Source: JALEVB01 sp022768265
GTDB taxonomy: Bacteria; Bacillota_I; Bacilli_A; Erysipelotrichales; Erysipelotrichaceae
NCBI GenBank assembly: GCA_034168985.1
Contig: JAXFJE010000022.1
Span: forward strand, 62,001 to 126,000
DNA: 64,000 bases
Direction: 5' to 3'
The notes under the pieces are model-generated. The model was given only the letters and a program-made list of their open reading frames with translations, made no database searches and was not told the DNA's origin. How positions within the stretch are numbered: the stretch's first letter is position 1; each line of letters opens with the position of its first letter. Made by a program: the position numbers and the translations under genes. Positions 25,354 to 34,427 of this stretch are shown here, piece by piece.

Positions 25354-27304
25354 ATGATTCATTTACATGCTGTTAGTGCTTATACATTATTAAATAGTAC
25401 CTTAACGATTGACCAATTGATTCATCATACGCAAGCATTGGGTTTAAAAAGCGCTTGTTTGAGTGATCGCCATGTCATGTATGGGGCAATGGAATTTAAG
25501 AAAAAATGTGAAAAAGCTAATATCAAGCCATTATACGGCATGATCGTTGAGGTGGTTGATGAAGATCGTTTGATATCTATGGAACTGATTGCTAAAAACG
25601 ATCGAGGATTTCAAGCTTTAATGCATATTGCGACATACCTAAGTTCTCATGAAAATTATCCTTTATCATCATTGGTTGACCATAGTGATGATCTTGTGAT
25701 CATCGTCTTTGCTGATGAAGGGCAGATCGAAAAAGCCATGATCGCTGAAGCAGAACAAGAATTGCTAGGACATTTGAGCTATCTGCAAGAAAGACTTTCC
25801 TTGTTTTATATGGCCATATCATTAAATGAATCGTCCTTTTGGAAAGTTAAAAACGATTTATTAAAAGCTTGCTGCACAAGGTTAAAGATCAAAACTGTAG
25901 CCATCAACAAGATCTACTATGCCAAGGAAGAAGATAGCTATAGCTACAAGATCATCAGAGGGATCAAAGAAAATAAATTGATCAATGATCCTTCTTTACC
26001 ACTTATCAAGTCACGCTATATCAAATCAGAAAGTCAGATGTGCAAGGAATATGAAATTGGTGATCTGATGGCTACAGAAGAGATAGGAATGATGTGCAAT
26101 GTGCAAATGCACTATGCTAAAGCTAACATTCCTGTTTATCCTAAACAAAATAAAGTAACCAGCTTTGAATACTTAAAACAATTATGTATGTTTGGTTTGG
26201 CAAGACGCTTGAATAATCAAATAGCCCCGCATTATAAACAACGGTTGTTATATGAGCTAAGCATCATCGAAAAAATGCATTTCGAAGATTATTTCTTGAT
26301 CGTATATGATTTCATCCTCTATGCGAAAAAGCATGATATCTATGTTGGACCAGGGCGAGGAAGTGCGGCTGGCAGTTTGGTGAGTTATTGCTTGGGCATT
26401 ACCGATATCGATCCATTAAAATATAATTTGTTGTTTGAAAGATTTTTAAATCCAGAAAGAATATCGATGCCGGATATCGATACTGATTTTCCTGATGATC
26501 ATCGTGATGAGATCATCGATTATGTTTATGAAACTTATGGCAAACAACATGTGGCTCATATCTTAACCTTTAATACCTTAGGGGCCAAGCAAGTAATCAG
26601 AGATGTCGGTAAGGTACTGAATATTCATAGTTTTGAGATCGATAAGGTAGCTAAGATGATTCCTAATACGCCTAAGATCACTTTAAGCAAGGCGTTGCAA
26701 GATAATCAGCGCTTGCTTGCTCTTTATCAACAAGACAAAAAAATCAGGCAATTGATCGATGAAGCCATGAAATTGGAAGGATTGCCGCGACATACCAGTA
26801 TCCATGCGGCTGGTATCGTCTTAAGCAAACAAAAGTTAGAGGATATCATACCTTTGATCAATGATCATGACGATCATATGATCACGCAGTATACCATGGA
26901 ATATTTAGAAGAACTAGGTTTGATCAAAATGGACTTTTTGGCCTTAAGAAATTTAACGATCATCGATGATACCGTTAATTTGATCCATCATCAAGATCTA
27001 ACCTTTGATATCTTAAAAATTCCGTTGGATGATGCGAAGACCTATAAATTAATTAGACAAACAGATACGGTGGGGATCTTTCAGCTAGAATCAGATGGTA
27101 TGCGAAATCTTTTAAGAAAGATCCAACCAACATGTTTTGAAGATATTGCCTTGACCATTGCATTATTTAGGCCAGGGCCTATGGAAAATATCGATATATT
27201 TTTAAAGAATAAAAATGATCCATATCATATTCAATATCCTTGCAAGGAAGTAGAGGATATCTTGAAAGAAACATATGGCATCATGATTTACCAAGAACAA
27301 ATCA
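25354..27304 (+). CDS. dnaE: DNA polymerase III alpha subunit DnaE, 5' exon
   Basis: First part (650 codons plus one base) of the DnaE replicative polymerase. It contains the PHP domain (HLHAVSAYTLLNS at the start), the palm with catalytic aspartates (GPGRGSAAGS, MPDIDTDFPDDHRDE) and the start of the fingers (HTSIHAAGIVLS, FQLESDGMRNLLRK). The frame runs through YQEQI and then, without removal of the following segment, meets a stop at 27316-27318 after four unrelated residues. Joined to 28009-29120 it gives an uninterrupted 1020-residue protein, normal for the short DnaE of Firmicutes. ATG 25354, GAGG upstream. Confidence 0.93.
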
Positions 27305-28008
27305 GTACGAAGCGTTAACCTGAAAATCAAAGTGATAGGAAGGTTTATTAGAAAACTATATTTTCGAACATGGAAATGATAGGGCAACGCCTTGAAGCCA
27401 TGTCGCTAAGAGTTCCCACATGCGTTAGTTAATACCATGAACTAGGGTATGAAGTTGGGTAAAACAGCAGACCTTGAGCCTAAGTCTAATAGATATGGCT
27501 TATCATGCTGCGTCGCGTCGTTAAGATTTATATGATTAGCATGTATCAATAATGATACTGACAAACTTTCGAAAGTACGGCTCCTTAGTTTTTGGGTGAT
27601 CGAAAGATCTAGTTGATCAATGAGGTAAAGTAAGGTTTGATTTATTGAAATACCTTAACATGTCAAGGGCATGTTCAAATTGATCGGGGTCAAAGAAAGG
27701 ATCTAAGTAAATCGATGATAGAAAATATGGAACGCTGAAAGTTGTGAGCGTTAATTATCCATGGTAGATGCATTTAACGTAATGATCGGGGAAGCAATGA
27801 AAGATCATGCATCACAATGAGAGCAAGGGCACGACCGTTGAAATCTTTGTAATGAAGAGGGAGGAACAGCCCTTAGTCAATTGGCTAAAATAAGCTGTTA
27901 GTTTATCTTAGCGAGTTGATGGAACGCCGTATGAATTGGAAACTTTCATGTACGGTGTGGACCGGGGGAAAAGATGGCGCACTTAAGCAAGATCTTACCT
28001 ATCGGTAT
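27305..28008 (+). mobile_element. ORF-less group II intron in dnaE, 704 nt
   Basis: Boundaries follow from protein continuity: CAA ATC A / TG CAA GTA restores the conserved Gln-Ile-Met-Gln of DnaE. The 5' end reads GTACG (4 of 5 with GUGYG) and the 3' end is AT, fitting the AY rule. Domains V and VI are recognisable (next entry). EBS1 candidate TGATTT (27638-27643) is fully complementary to the last six exon bases AAATCA (27299-27304). A short hairpin at about 27866-27904 (AACAGC/GCTGTT outer stem) is a plausible minimal domain IV. No reverse transcriptase or maturase frame exists inside, so splicing is autocatalytic or needs a protein encoded elsewhere. Same orientation as dnaE, as needed for splicing. 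Confidence 0.93.
27924..28008 (+). other. group II intron domains V and VI
   Basis: Domain V: CGCCGTA (27925-27931) pairs with TACGGTG (27951-27957), two-base bulge TG (27949-27950), TGAA/TTCA, and a GAAA tetraloop (27939-27942). The catalytic triad reads CGC. One extra base near the loop departs from the usual 34-nt form. Domain VI: ACCGG (27961-27965) pairs with TCGGT (28002-28006), A28001 is bulged, GGG/CCT and AAGAT/ATCTT continue the helix. The bulged A is 8 nt from the 3' end, the expected branch-point position. Confidence 0.9.
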
Positions 28009-29120
28009 TGCAAGTAGCCCAAAAAATGGCCAACTTCAGCTTAGGGAAGGCCGATATCCTTCGTAAGGCCATGGCCAAAAAACAAGTTAAGTTGCTAGTA
28101 GAAATGGAAAAAGCCTTTATCGAAGGCTGTATAAAAAATGGTCATGATGAAAAATTAGCTCAGGAAATTTATGATTTGATCAAAAAGTTTGCAGGTTATG
28201 GTTTTAATAAAGCTCATAGCATAGCTTATGGTCTTTTAGCTTATCAGATGGCCTATCTTAAAGCTAATTATCCATTGCCTTTCTATGTCAATCTTTTAAA
28301 TGGCAGCTTAGGAAATCAAAAAAAGACTAGCGAATATGTTGATGAATGTCGCAAAAAAAATATTGGCTTGCTATATCCTAGTGTTTTATATCCAAGTGAA
28401 AGCTTTGAAATAGAAAAAGATATGATTCGTTTTCCAATCAGTGCGATCAAAGGGATTCCTAGCATGATAGCTAAAAGCATTGCCAATGAAAAAGCAAAAA
28501 ATAGTTTCAAAGATTTTTTTGATTTTGTTGCAAGAATGTCTTTATATAAGTTAAATCAAAAGCAATTTGAAGCCTTGATCGATGCTGGTGCTTTAGATGA
28601 TTTTGGGATCAATCGTACCACGATGCGCAATAGCTTACAAGATGCGCTTAGTTATAGCGATTTGATCAAAGTTGAAGTGCAAGGACAGATTCAGATCGAT
28701 CTTGATTTGATATCACCACCGATGATCCAACGTTTCAAAGATGATAAATTTGAGATTGCAAAAAAAGAAAAAGAAGCATTAGGTTTAAATTTAGGCAGCA
28801 ATCCGATCGTAGAAATCAAAAAGATGTATAATATCAATGTATATCCTTTGAGCAAATTAAAAGATGCTACTTATATCAATAAAGGCTTTGCCCAAGTGGT
28901 CAAAGTTAAGCAACATCGCACCAAAACCGGTAAATTGATGGCCTTTGTCGTGGTTAGTGATGAAACAAGCTTTATGGATCTAGTAGTAATGCCAAAACTA
29001 TATGCGATCGCTATGAATTATCTAGCTAATGGTAATTATTTGTTTTTTAGCGGAAAAAAAGATGGCGAAGATTCATGTTTAGTTGATAAAATAGAATTAT
29101 TTAACAAGGAGGTTATATGA
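28009..29120 (+). CDS. dnaE: DNA polymerase III alpha subunit DnaE, 3' exon
   Basis: Second part (TG of a split Met codon, then 370 codons). It starts MQVAQKMANFSLGKADILRK, the conserved fingers segment, followed by the helix-hairpin-helix region (FAGYGFNKAHSIAYGLLAYQ) and an OB-fold (KVKQHRTKTGKLMAFVVVSD). It contains no exonuclease beyond the PHP domain, typical of DnaE. A TTG at 28008 looks like a start but has no ribosome site; it is the product of the splice junction. The TGA stop overlaps the next gene's ATG (ATGA), so dnaE and the two-component genes share an operon. Confidence 0.93.
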
Positions 29121-29785
29121 CAAGATTATTGATCGTAGATGATGAACTAAAAATTAGAGAAGTAGTAAAAGAGTATGGAATCTTAAATGGCTATGATATT
29201 GATGAAGCAAGCGATGGCATGGAAGCTTTAGAGATGGTTCGTCAAAATGATTATGACTGTATCATTTTGGATGTCATGATGCCTCGTTTGGATGGCTTTA
29301 GTGCTTGTAAGCAGATCAAAGCTATTAAAAATGTTCCTGTTTTGATGCTTAGCGCTCGTCAAGAAGAATATGATAAATTATTTGGTTTTGAACTAGGGGT
29401 CGATGACTATGTGGTCAAGCCATTTTCACCTAAAGAGCTAATGGCTAGGATCAAGGTAATCGTCGATCGTCAGCGCAAGCAGATGGTCAAAAAGAATAAA
29501 TTGATCATCAAAGGTCTAGAAATAGATTTTGATGGCAGAAGCGTCAGTGTCGATGGCAAAAAAGCTAATTTGACGCCCAAAGAAATAGAATTGCTTTTTT
29601 ATATGGCCAAAAATAAAAATATTGCTTTATCTCGCGAAAAGCTATTGGAAGAAGTTTGGAAAAATGATTATTTTGGTGAAGATCGTACGGTAGATACCCA
29701 CATCAAGATGTTACGGCATAATTTAGGGGCCTATCGTGATCTGATCGTAACAGTAAGAGGAATGGGATATAAATTTGAAGCGTAA
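29117..29785 (+). CDS. OmpR/PhoB-family response regulator
   Basis: A 222-residue two-component regulator: receiver domain with DDE acidic pocket, phospho-acceptor Asp52 (IILDVMMPRLDG), Thr/Ser switch (MLSAR) and KPF; then a winged-helix output domain (LTPKEIELLFYMAKN, RTVDTHIKMLRHNLG). AAGGAGG before ATG 29117. It overlaps the kinase gene by 11 nt. The signal is unknown. Confidence 0.93.
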   Translation: MTRLLIVDDELKIREVVKEYGILNGYDIDEASDGMEALEMVRQNDYDCIILDVMMPRLDGFSACKQIKAIKNVPVLMLSARQEEYDKLFGFELGVDDYVVKPFSPKELMARIKVIVDRQRKQMVKKNKLIIKGLEIDFDGRSVSVDGKKANLTPKEIELLFYMAKNKNIALSREKLLEEVWKNDYFGEDRTVDTHIKMLRHNLGAYRDLIVTVRGMGYKFEA

Positions 29786-31217
29786 TTTTATCAAGGGGTT
29801 AAAGTTTAATGTATGGTTGCAATTCTTTCTGGTTGCTTTAGGTGTGGTTTTGATCATGGGAATCCTGCAATTTTCATTGATCAAACCATACTTTCGTGAT
29901 AATAAGGTACAATCAGTCAAAGCCTTAAGCGTAACCATGGAACAGATGATCTTGGAGGATAAAGCTTTCAGCAAAGCCTTGCAAATGATCGTAGATAATA
30001 ATTTATGTGCGATGATCGTTAATAAAGAAGGAAAGGTCATTTATTCGGGAGATAGTTTAGGAGCTAGCTGTGCATTTAATCAAAATGTTACCATCGATGA
30101 TTTTTCTTTTGTACCTAATCAACAAGCTATCGTCTTAAATGATCTGACCAATAATAACAATGGTGAATTAAATATGACCTTGACCAATACCAAGACCCAG
30201 CAAGAAATGATCATCTATGGTAAATTGATCAAGGATAATTTGAGTGACTATTACTTATATATCAATAGTCCATTAGAACCGTATGATTCATTGATTGCCT
30301 TTTTCATCAATCAGTATTTATTTTACATGTTGATCATCGTGATCATTTCTATTGTCTTAGCAACCTTTTTGTCAAATAAGCTTACCAAACCGATCGTTAA
30401 TATGAAAAAAAGTGCTGATATCTTAGCAACAGGTAATTATGATGTCCATTTTAACAATAGCTATTATAATGAGCTAAATGATCTGGCCAATACTTTGAAT
30501 GATGCGACCAGTAAATTATCGAAAGTTGATGAATTACGTAAAGATCTGATCGCCAATGTCTCTCATGATATCAAAACGCCTTTGACGATGATCAAAGCAT
30601 ATGCGGAGATGATCATTGATATTAGTGGTGATAATAAAGTTAAACGTGAAGAGCATCTTAATGTCATCATCAATGAGGCCGATTATCTAGATCATTTGGT
30701 CAGTGATATGAGCGAGCTTAGCAAGCTGCAATCAGGAAATTATATTTTACAACAGGCAAATTTTGATATCGTCAAGATCATCAAAGAGATAATCAATATC
30801 TATCAGGTATTAATCGATGATCAGCATATCGATTATAAATATATCGGGGATGAAAGCGTCATCGTGTTTGCAGATGAGATCAAGATCAAACAGGTCATTC
30901 AAAATTTTATTTCTAATGCAATCAAATATACTGAAAATGGGGCTAAATTGATCGTTAAGGTCATCAAGCTTGATGATGCGATCAGGGTCGAGGTCATCGA
31001 TAATGGTCAAGGTATCAAACAGGAAGATCTTCCATATATCTGGGATCGCTATTATAAGATCGATAAATCTTTTAGAAGAAAACAACAATCCAGTGGCTTA
31101 GGTCTAGCAATCGTCAAAGCCATCTTAGATGCCCATGATGCTAGTTATGGGGTCATTAGTGAAGAAGGGAAAGGCTCATGTTTCTATTTTGAGCTGGTAC
31201 AAGAAAATGTCTTTTGA
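29775..31217 (+). CDS. sensor histidine kinase
   Basis: A 480-residue kinase, partner of the preceding regulator. TM1 about residues 12-32, an extracytoplasmic domain (33-165), TM2 about 172-192, HAMP (193-245), DHp with the phospho-acceptor His in NVSHDIKTPLTMI, and HATPase with N-box (NFISNAIKYT), DNGQGI and GLGLAIV. The start is TTG 29775 inside the end of the regulator gene; no ATG lies before TM1. The extracellular domain has no family that I recognise. In an operon downstream of the intron-split dnaE. Confidence 0.92.
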   Translation: MKRNFIKGLKFNVWLQFFLVALGVVLIMGILQFSLIKPYFRDNKVQSVKALSVTMEQMILEDKAFSKALQMIVDNNLCAMIVNKEGKVIYSGDSLGASCAFNQNVTIDDFSFVPNQQAIVLNDLTNNNNGELNMTLTNTKTQQEMIIYGKLIKDNLSDYYLYINSPLEPYDSLIAFFINQYLFYMLIIVIISIVLATFLSNKLTKPIVNMKKSADILATGNYDVHFNNSYYNELNDLANTLNDATSKLSKVDELRKDLIANVSHDIKTPLTMIKAYAEMIIDISGDNKVKREEHLNVIINEADYLDHLVSDMSELSKLQSGNYILQQANFDIVKIIKEIINIYQVLIDDQHIDYKYIGDESVIVFADEIKIKQVIQNFISNAIKYTENGAKLIVKVIKLDDAIRVEVIDNGQGIKQEDLPYIWDRYYKIDKSFRRKQQSSGLGLAIVKAILDAHDASYGVISEEGKGSCFYFELVQENVF

Positions 31218-31851
31218 TTATTTACCGGGAACCAATATTTATCTGAAGCAACGCCAAGATATGTTTAGGATCAATACCGATACGCATCTTTTAGGAAAAT
31301 TCATGGAAATCAATAAAAAGGATCGCGTGTTAGATATTGGCTGTAATAACGGGGCCTTATTACTATATGCTAGTCAATATGCTCAACAATTAGTGGGCAT
31401 CGATATCTTAAATGAAGCTATCGAATTGGCCAAAGAAAATTTAGCTATGAATAAAGTGGAAGCACGATTGTATAATATCAAGGCTCAAGATTTTAATGAT
31501 GAACCTTTTGATAAGATCATCTGTAATCCGCCTTATTTTAATACCAAAGACAATGGAAATAAAAATAGTAATTATTTTTTAGAAGTTGCTAGACATGATC
31601 GTTATCTGCCTTTAGATGAACTTTTTGCCTGTTATAAACGTTTGCTTAAAGATAATGGTACGGTCTATATGGTACATCGTCCTAGTTATCTTGCGATGAT
31701 CTTAGATGTTGCAAAGAATTATAAATTCAAATGTATCAGGATGAAGATGATTTATGATCAAAATAAACAAGAAGCCGTCAGTGTTTTACTAGCTTTTAAA
31801 ATCGGTAAGACAGATTTGATCAAGGTTGAAAAAGATGAGATCATTCGCTAA
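31207..31851 (+). CDS. tRNA1(Val) adenine-N6-methyltransferase-like protein (YabB/TrmN6)
   Basis: A 214-residue SAM-dependent methyltransferase: SAM loop LDIGCNNGALLLYA and the N6-adenine catalytic motif NPPYF. Members methylate A37 of tRNA1(Val) in Escherichia coli; YabB of Bacillus is the Firmicutes counterpart, and exact substrate is inferred. ATG 31207 overlaps the kinase stop by 11 nt; a longer open frame upstream lies in kinase coding sequence and is not used. Confidence 0.85.
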   Translation: MSFDYLPGTNIYLKQRQDMFRINTDTHLLGKFMEINKKDRVLDIGCNNGALLLYASQYAQQLVGIDILNEAIELAKENLAMNKVEARLYNIKAQDFNDEPFDKIICNPPYFNTKDNGNKNSNYFLEVARHDRYLPLDELFACYKRLLKDNGTVYMVHRPSYLAMILDVAKNYKFKCIRMKMIYDQNKQEAVSVLLAFKIGKTDLIKVEKDEIIR

Positions 31852-31918
31852 GCAAAAGGATTTTTAGCGCAAGATAAATATATAAGTGTGGGTTTTAAGG
31901 CTTAATATAAAATATTTA

Positions 31919-31947
31919 TTGACAGTGAAAATGCGCTTTGTTATAAT
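31919..31947 (+). promoter_or_regulatory. consensus promoter of the rplU operon
   Basis: TTGACA (31919-31924), 17-nt spacer, TATAAT (31942-31947): a perfect sigma-A promoter, expected for a ribosomal protein operon. Confidence 0.9.
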
Positions 31948-31953
31948 CTCTAT

Positions 31954-32040
31954 GTTATTAGCCCTCTAGGGTCTATAACCGCTCAAAAAAGGTTTAAGTA
32001 TAGCAATATCACCTTTATTTGGCGCGTCTTAAGATAAATG
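31954..32040 (+). promoter_or_regulatory. ribosomal protein L21 leader (probable)
   Basis: The about 100-nt untranslated leader starts with a short hairpin (GCCCT/AGGGT near 31961-31972) and ends before AGGAGG of rplU. Firmicutes rplU-rpmA operons often carry a conserved autoregulatory L21 leader in this place. The location and size fit; I have not confirmed the conserved structure, so the family name is an inference. Confidence 0.5.
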
Positions 32041-32057
32041 AAATAGGAGGTGCAAGA

Positions 32058-32369
32058 ATGTACGCAATTATCGAAACAGGCGGTAAGCAATTACGTGTAG
32101 AAGAAGGAGCAGTTATCTACGTTGAAAAATTAGAAGCAAATGTAGGTGATGAAGTAGTAATGGACAAAGTTGTTTTATGCAATGATGGAACTACTAAAAT
32201 CGGTACACCATACGTAGAAGGTGCTAAAGTTACTTGTAAAGTTGAAAAACAAGGTAAAGAAAAGAAAATTACTATTTTCAAATACAAGGCTAAAAAAGGT
32301 TCTACTTACCGTAAACAAGGTCACAGACAACCTTATACAAAGCTAACAGTTACTAAAATTGAGGCTTAA
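32058..32369 (+). CDS. rplU: 50S ribosomal protein L21
   Basis: A 103-residue large-subunit protein, MYAIIETGGKQLRVEEG at the start and KAKKGSTYRKQGHRQPYTK at the end, both diagnostic. ATG 32058 has AGGAGG 7 nt upstream. First gene of rplU-prp-rpmA, a fixed order in Firmicutes. Confidence 0.97.
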   Translation: MYAIIETGGKQLRVEEGAVIYVEKLEANVGDEVVMDKVVLCNDGTTKIGTPYVEGAKVTCKVEKQGKEKKITIFKYKAKKGSTYRKQGHRQPYTKLTVTKIEA

Positions 32370-32374
32370 GAAAA

Positions 32375-32683
32375 ATGATCAAAGTAGATGTTCAAACCAA
32401 GGATGATCTAATCATTGGAATGAATGTTAGCGGGCATGCGGAATATGCTGAGCATGGAAATGATTTAGTTTGCGCCGGTGTTAGCTGTATCATGTTTGGG
32501 CTGTGCAATGCTTTAGATATGTTATGTCAGATCGAAGCAGAAGCCATCAGCAATCATATCGATATCAAGATCGATCAACCAAATCGTGATACTCAGCTGA
32601 TCATGCAAACAGCGCTGATCCAATTACAAACAATGGAACAGCAATTCTCACAATTTATTAGAATAAAGATACAGGAGGTGTGA
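32375..32683 (+). CDS. prp: ribosomal-processing cysteine protease Prp
   Basis: A 102-residue cysteine protease that removes the N-terminal extension of ribosomal protein L27. Catalytic His in VSGHAEYAEHG and Cys in DLVCAGVSCIMFG are present. It lies between rplU and rpmA and its substrate L27 here carries the cleavable extension (next gene), so the pair is functionally complete. Confidence 0.93.
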   Translation: MIKVDVQTKDDLIIGMNVSGHAEYAEHGNDLVCAGVSCIMFGLCNALDMLCQIEAEAISNHIDIKIDQPNRDTQLIMQTALIQLQTMEQQFSQFIRIKIQEV

Positions 32684-32686
32684 TCC

Positions 32687-32971
32687 ATGAAGTTTTTATT
32701 AAATATTCAATTCTTTGCATCTAAAAAGGGAGTTGGTTCTACCAAGAACGGACGTGATTCTCATTCAAAACGCTTAGGAGCAAAAAAAGCTGATGGTGAA
32801 TTTGCAAGTGCTGGTTCTATCATCTATCGTCAACGTGGTACAAAAATTCATCCAGGTTTAAATGTAGGTCGTGGTGGCGATGATACATTATTCGCAATGG
32901 TTGATGGTATCGTTAAATTTGAACGTTTAGGTAAAGATAAGAAAAAAGTTTCAGTATATCCACAAGCTTAA
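32687..32971 (+). CDS. rpmA: 50S ribosomal protein L27 with cleavable N-terminal extension
   Basis: A 94-residue large-subunit protein near the peptidyl-transferase centre. The N-terminus MKFLLNIQFFASKKGVGST holds the Prp site; cleavage after FFA exposes the SKKG tail that reaches the tRNA ends. The site reads LNIQFFA rather than the more common LNLQFFA. AGGAGGTG upstream of ATG 32687. Confidence 0.97.
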   Translation: MKFLLNIQFFASKKGVGSTKNGRDSHSKRLGAKKADGEFASAGSIIYRQRGTKIHPGLNVGRGGDDTLFAMVDGIVKFERLGKDKKKVSVYPQA

Positions 32972-32977
32972 TTTTAG

Positions 32978-33004
32978 TCCCCAGGTTTTTTGGGGATTTT
33001 TTTT
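32978..33004 (+). terminator. terminator between rpmA and obg
   Basis: TCCCC/GGGGA stem with a 9-nt loop and eight T's, immediately followed by the obg ribosome site. It may act as a partial terminator that lowers obg expression relative to the ribosomal genes. Confidence 0.75.
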
Positions 33005-33015
33005 GGAGGTAAATG

Positions 33016-34296
33016 ATGTTCGTAGATCGCGTAGTAGTAAAATTGAAAGCAGGTAATGGTGGTAACGGTATCGTTTCGTTTCGTCGTGAGGCCCATGTAC
33101 CATTAGGTGGTCCTAATGGTGGAGATGGCGGTAAAGGCGGCAGCATTTATTTTGTGGTCGATACCAATAAATCCACCTTGCTAGATTTAAGATATAATAA
33201 GAAAATAGTTGCCAAAAATGGTGAAAATGGTAAAAGTAAGAAGATGCATGGCGCTAGTGGCGCTGATATCTATGTCAAAGTGCCACAAGGTACCATGATC
33301 AAAGATGCCAACACTAATGAATTGATCTGTGATCTATGTGAAGCGGATCAAAGTTATGAAGTGTGTAAAGGTGGTAGAGGTGGTAGAGGAAATTATCACT
33401 TTGCCAGCGGTAAGGATAACGCTCCTGAGTATGCGGAACAAGGCACATTAGGTGAAAGCAAAGATGTTGTTTTAGAACTTAAGCTATTAGCTGATGTTGG
33501 CTTGATTGGTTTTCCTTCGGTTGGCAAATCGACCTTATTATCAGTGGTTTCCAAAGCACGTCCAGAAATCGCGGATTATCCTTTTACGACCTTGGTTCCT
33601 AATCTTGGGGTCGTACAGGTCAAAGATGGCAGAAGCTTTGTCATGGCTGATCTGCCTGGTTTGATCGAAGGAGCTAGCCAAGGAAAAGGACTAGGAATCC
33701 AATTTTTAAAACATATAGAAAGATGTCGGGTCTTGGTCCATGTGATCGATATGGGTGCAAATGATGGCCGTGATCCATTAGAAGATTATCGCATCATCAA
33801 TGAAGAACTTAAACAATATCATATGCGTCTAAGTGAAAGACCGCAGATCGTGGTTGCTAATAAGATGGACCTAGATGATGCCCAAGCTAATTTGGCACGT
33901 TTTAAAGCTAGTTACCCAGATGTCGAAGTTTTTGAAACGATGACCATCATTCATGAAGGAATCGATCAATTGTTGTATAAATGTATGGATCTATTAGAAA
34001 AGACCCCTTCATTCCCATTAGTTGACGAACAAGAAAAAGAAGAAAGAGTTGTTTATAAATATCGTCCAAAAGATCCAATCTTTACGATCAGCAATCTAGG
34101 TAATGGACAATATCGAGTAAACGGCGATAAGATCGTGCAATTATTTAAAAATACAAATTTTGATGACGAAAAACAAGCGCTTAATTTTGCGGTTACCATG
34201 AAAAAGATCGGTGTTGATGAAGCACTACGTCAAGCTGGAGCCAAAGATGGTGATGTCATCTTGATCGATGATTATCGTTTAGAATTTGTTGAATAG
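33016..34296 (+). CDS. obg: GTPase Obg (CgtA)
   Basis: A 426-residue GTPase for 50S assembly and stress control. N-terminal glycine-rich Obg fold (KLKAGNGGNGIVSFRREA, GGPNGGDGGKGG), G domain (GFPSVGKSTLL, DLPGLIEGA, NKMD) and C-terminal OCT domain (about 345-420). ATG 33016 chosen for the 6-nt spacing to GGAGG; ATG 33013 is the alternative. Follows rpmA as in Bacillus. Confidence 0.96.
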   Translation: MFVDRVVVKLKAGNGGNGIVSFRREAHVPLGGPNGGDGGKGGSIYFVVDTNKSTLLDLRYNKKIVAKNGENGKSKKMHGASGADIYVKVPQGTMIKDANTNELICDLCEADQSYEVCKGGRGGRGNYHFASGKDNAPEYAEQGTLGESKDVVLELKLLADVGLIGFPSVGKSTLLSVVSKARPEIADYPFTTLVPNLGVVQVKDGRSFVMADLPGLIEGASQGKGLGIQFLKHIERCRVLVHVIDMGANDGRDPLEDYRIINEELKQYHMRLSERPQIVVANKMDLDDAQANLARFKASYPDVEVFETMTIIHEGIDQLLYKCMDLLEKTPSFPLVDEQEKEERVVYKYRPKDPIFTISNLGNGQYRVNGDKIVQLFKNTNFDDEKQALNFAVTMKKIGVDEALRQAGAKDGDVILIDDYRLEFVE

Positions 34297-34305
34297 TCAT
34301 TTTAT

Positions 34306-34334
34306 AAAGCTCTTGTCATTTGACAAGGCTTTTT
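34306..34334 (+). terminator. Rho-independent terminator of obg
   Basis: Stem CTTGTCA/TGACAAG extended by AGC/GCT with one unpaired T, then a T-run. Confidence 0.85.
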
Positions 34335-34427
34335 AATTTAGGTAAAGCTTTCACATTGGTTAAGATATAATATAAATGTTATTTATAAACTAGAGGCTTT
34401 AAGGTATAATGTTATACGGTGATTAAT

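Noticed and set aside
27305..28008. Reading the dnaE break as a frameshift, insertion sequence or two separate genes
   Set aside because: No terminal repeats, target duplication or transposase; exact in-frame rejoining plus domain V/VI and EBS1-IBS1 pairing fit a group II intron.
32913..33146. Pro-rich minus-strand ORF opposite obg
   Set aside because: Reflects the glycine-rich Obg domain read backwards.
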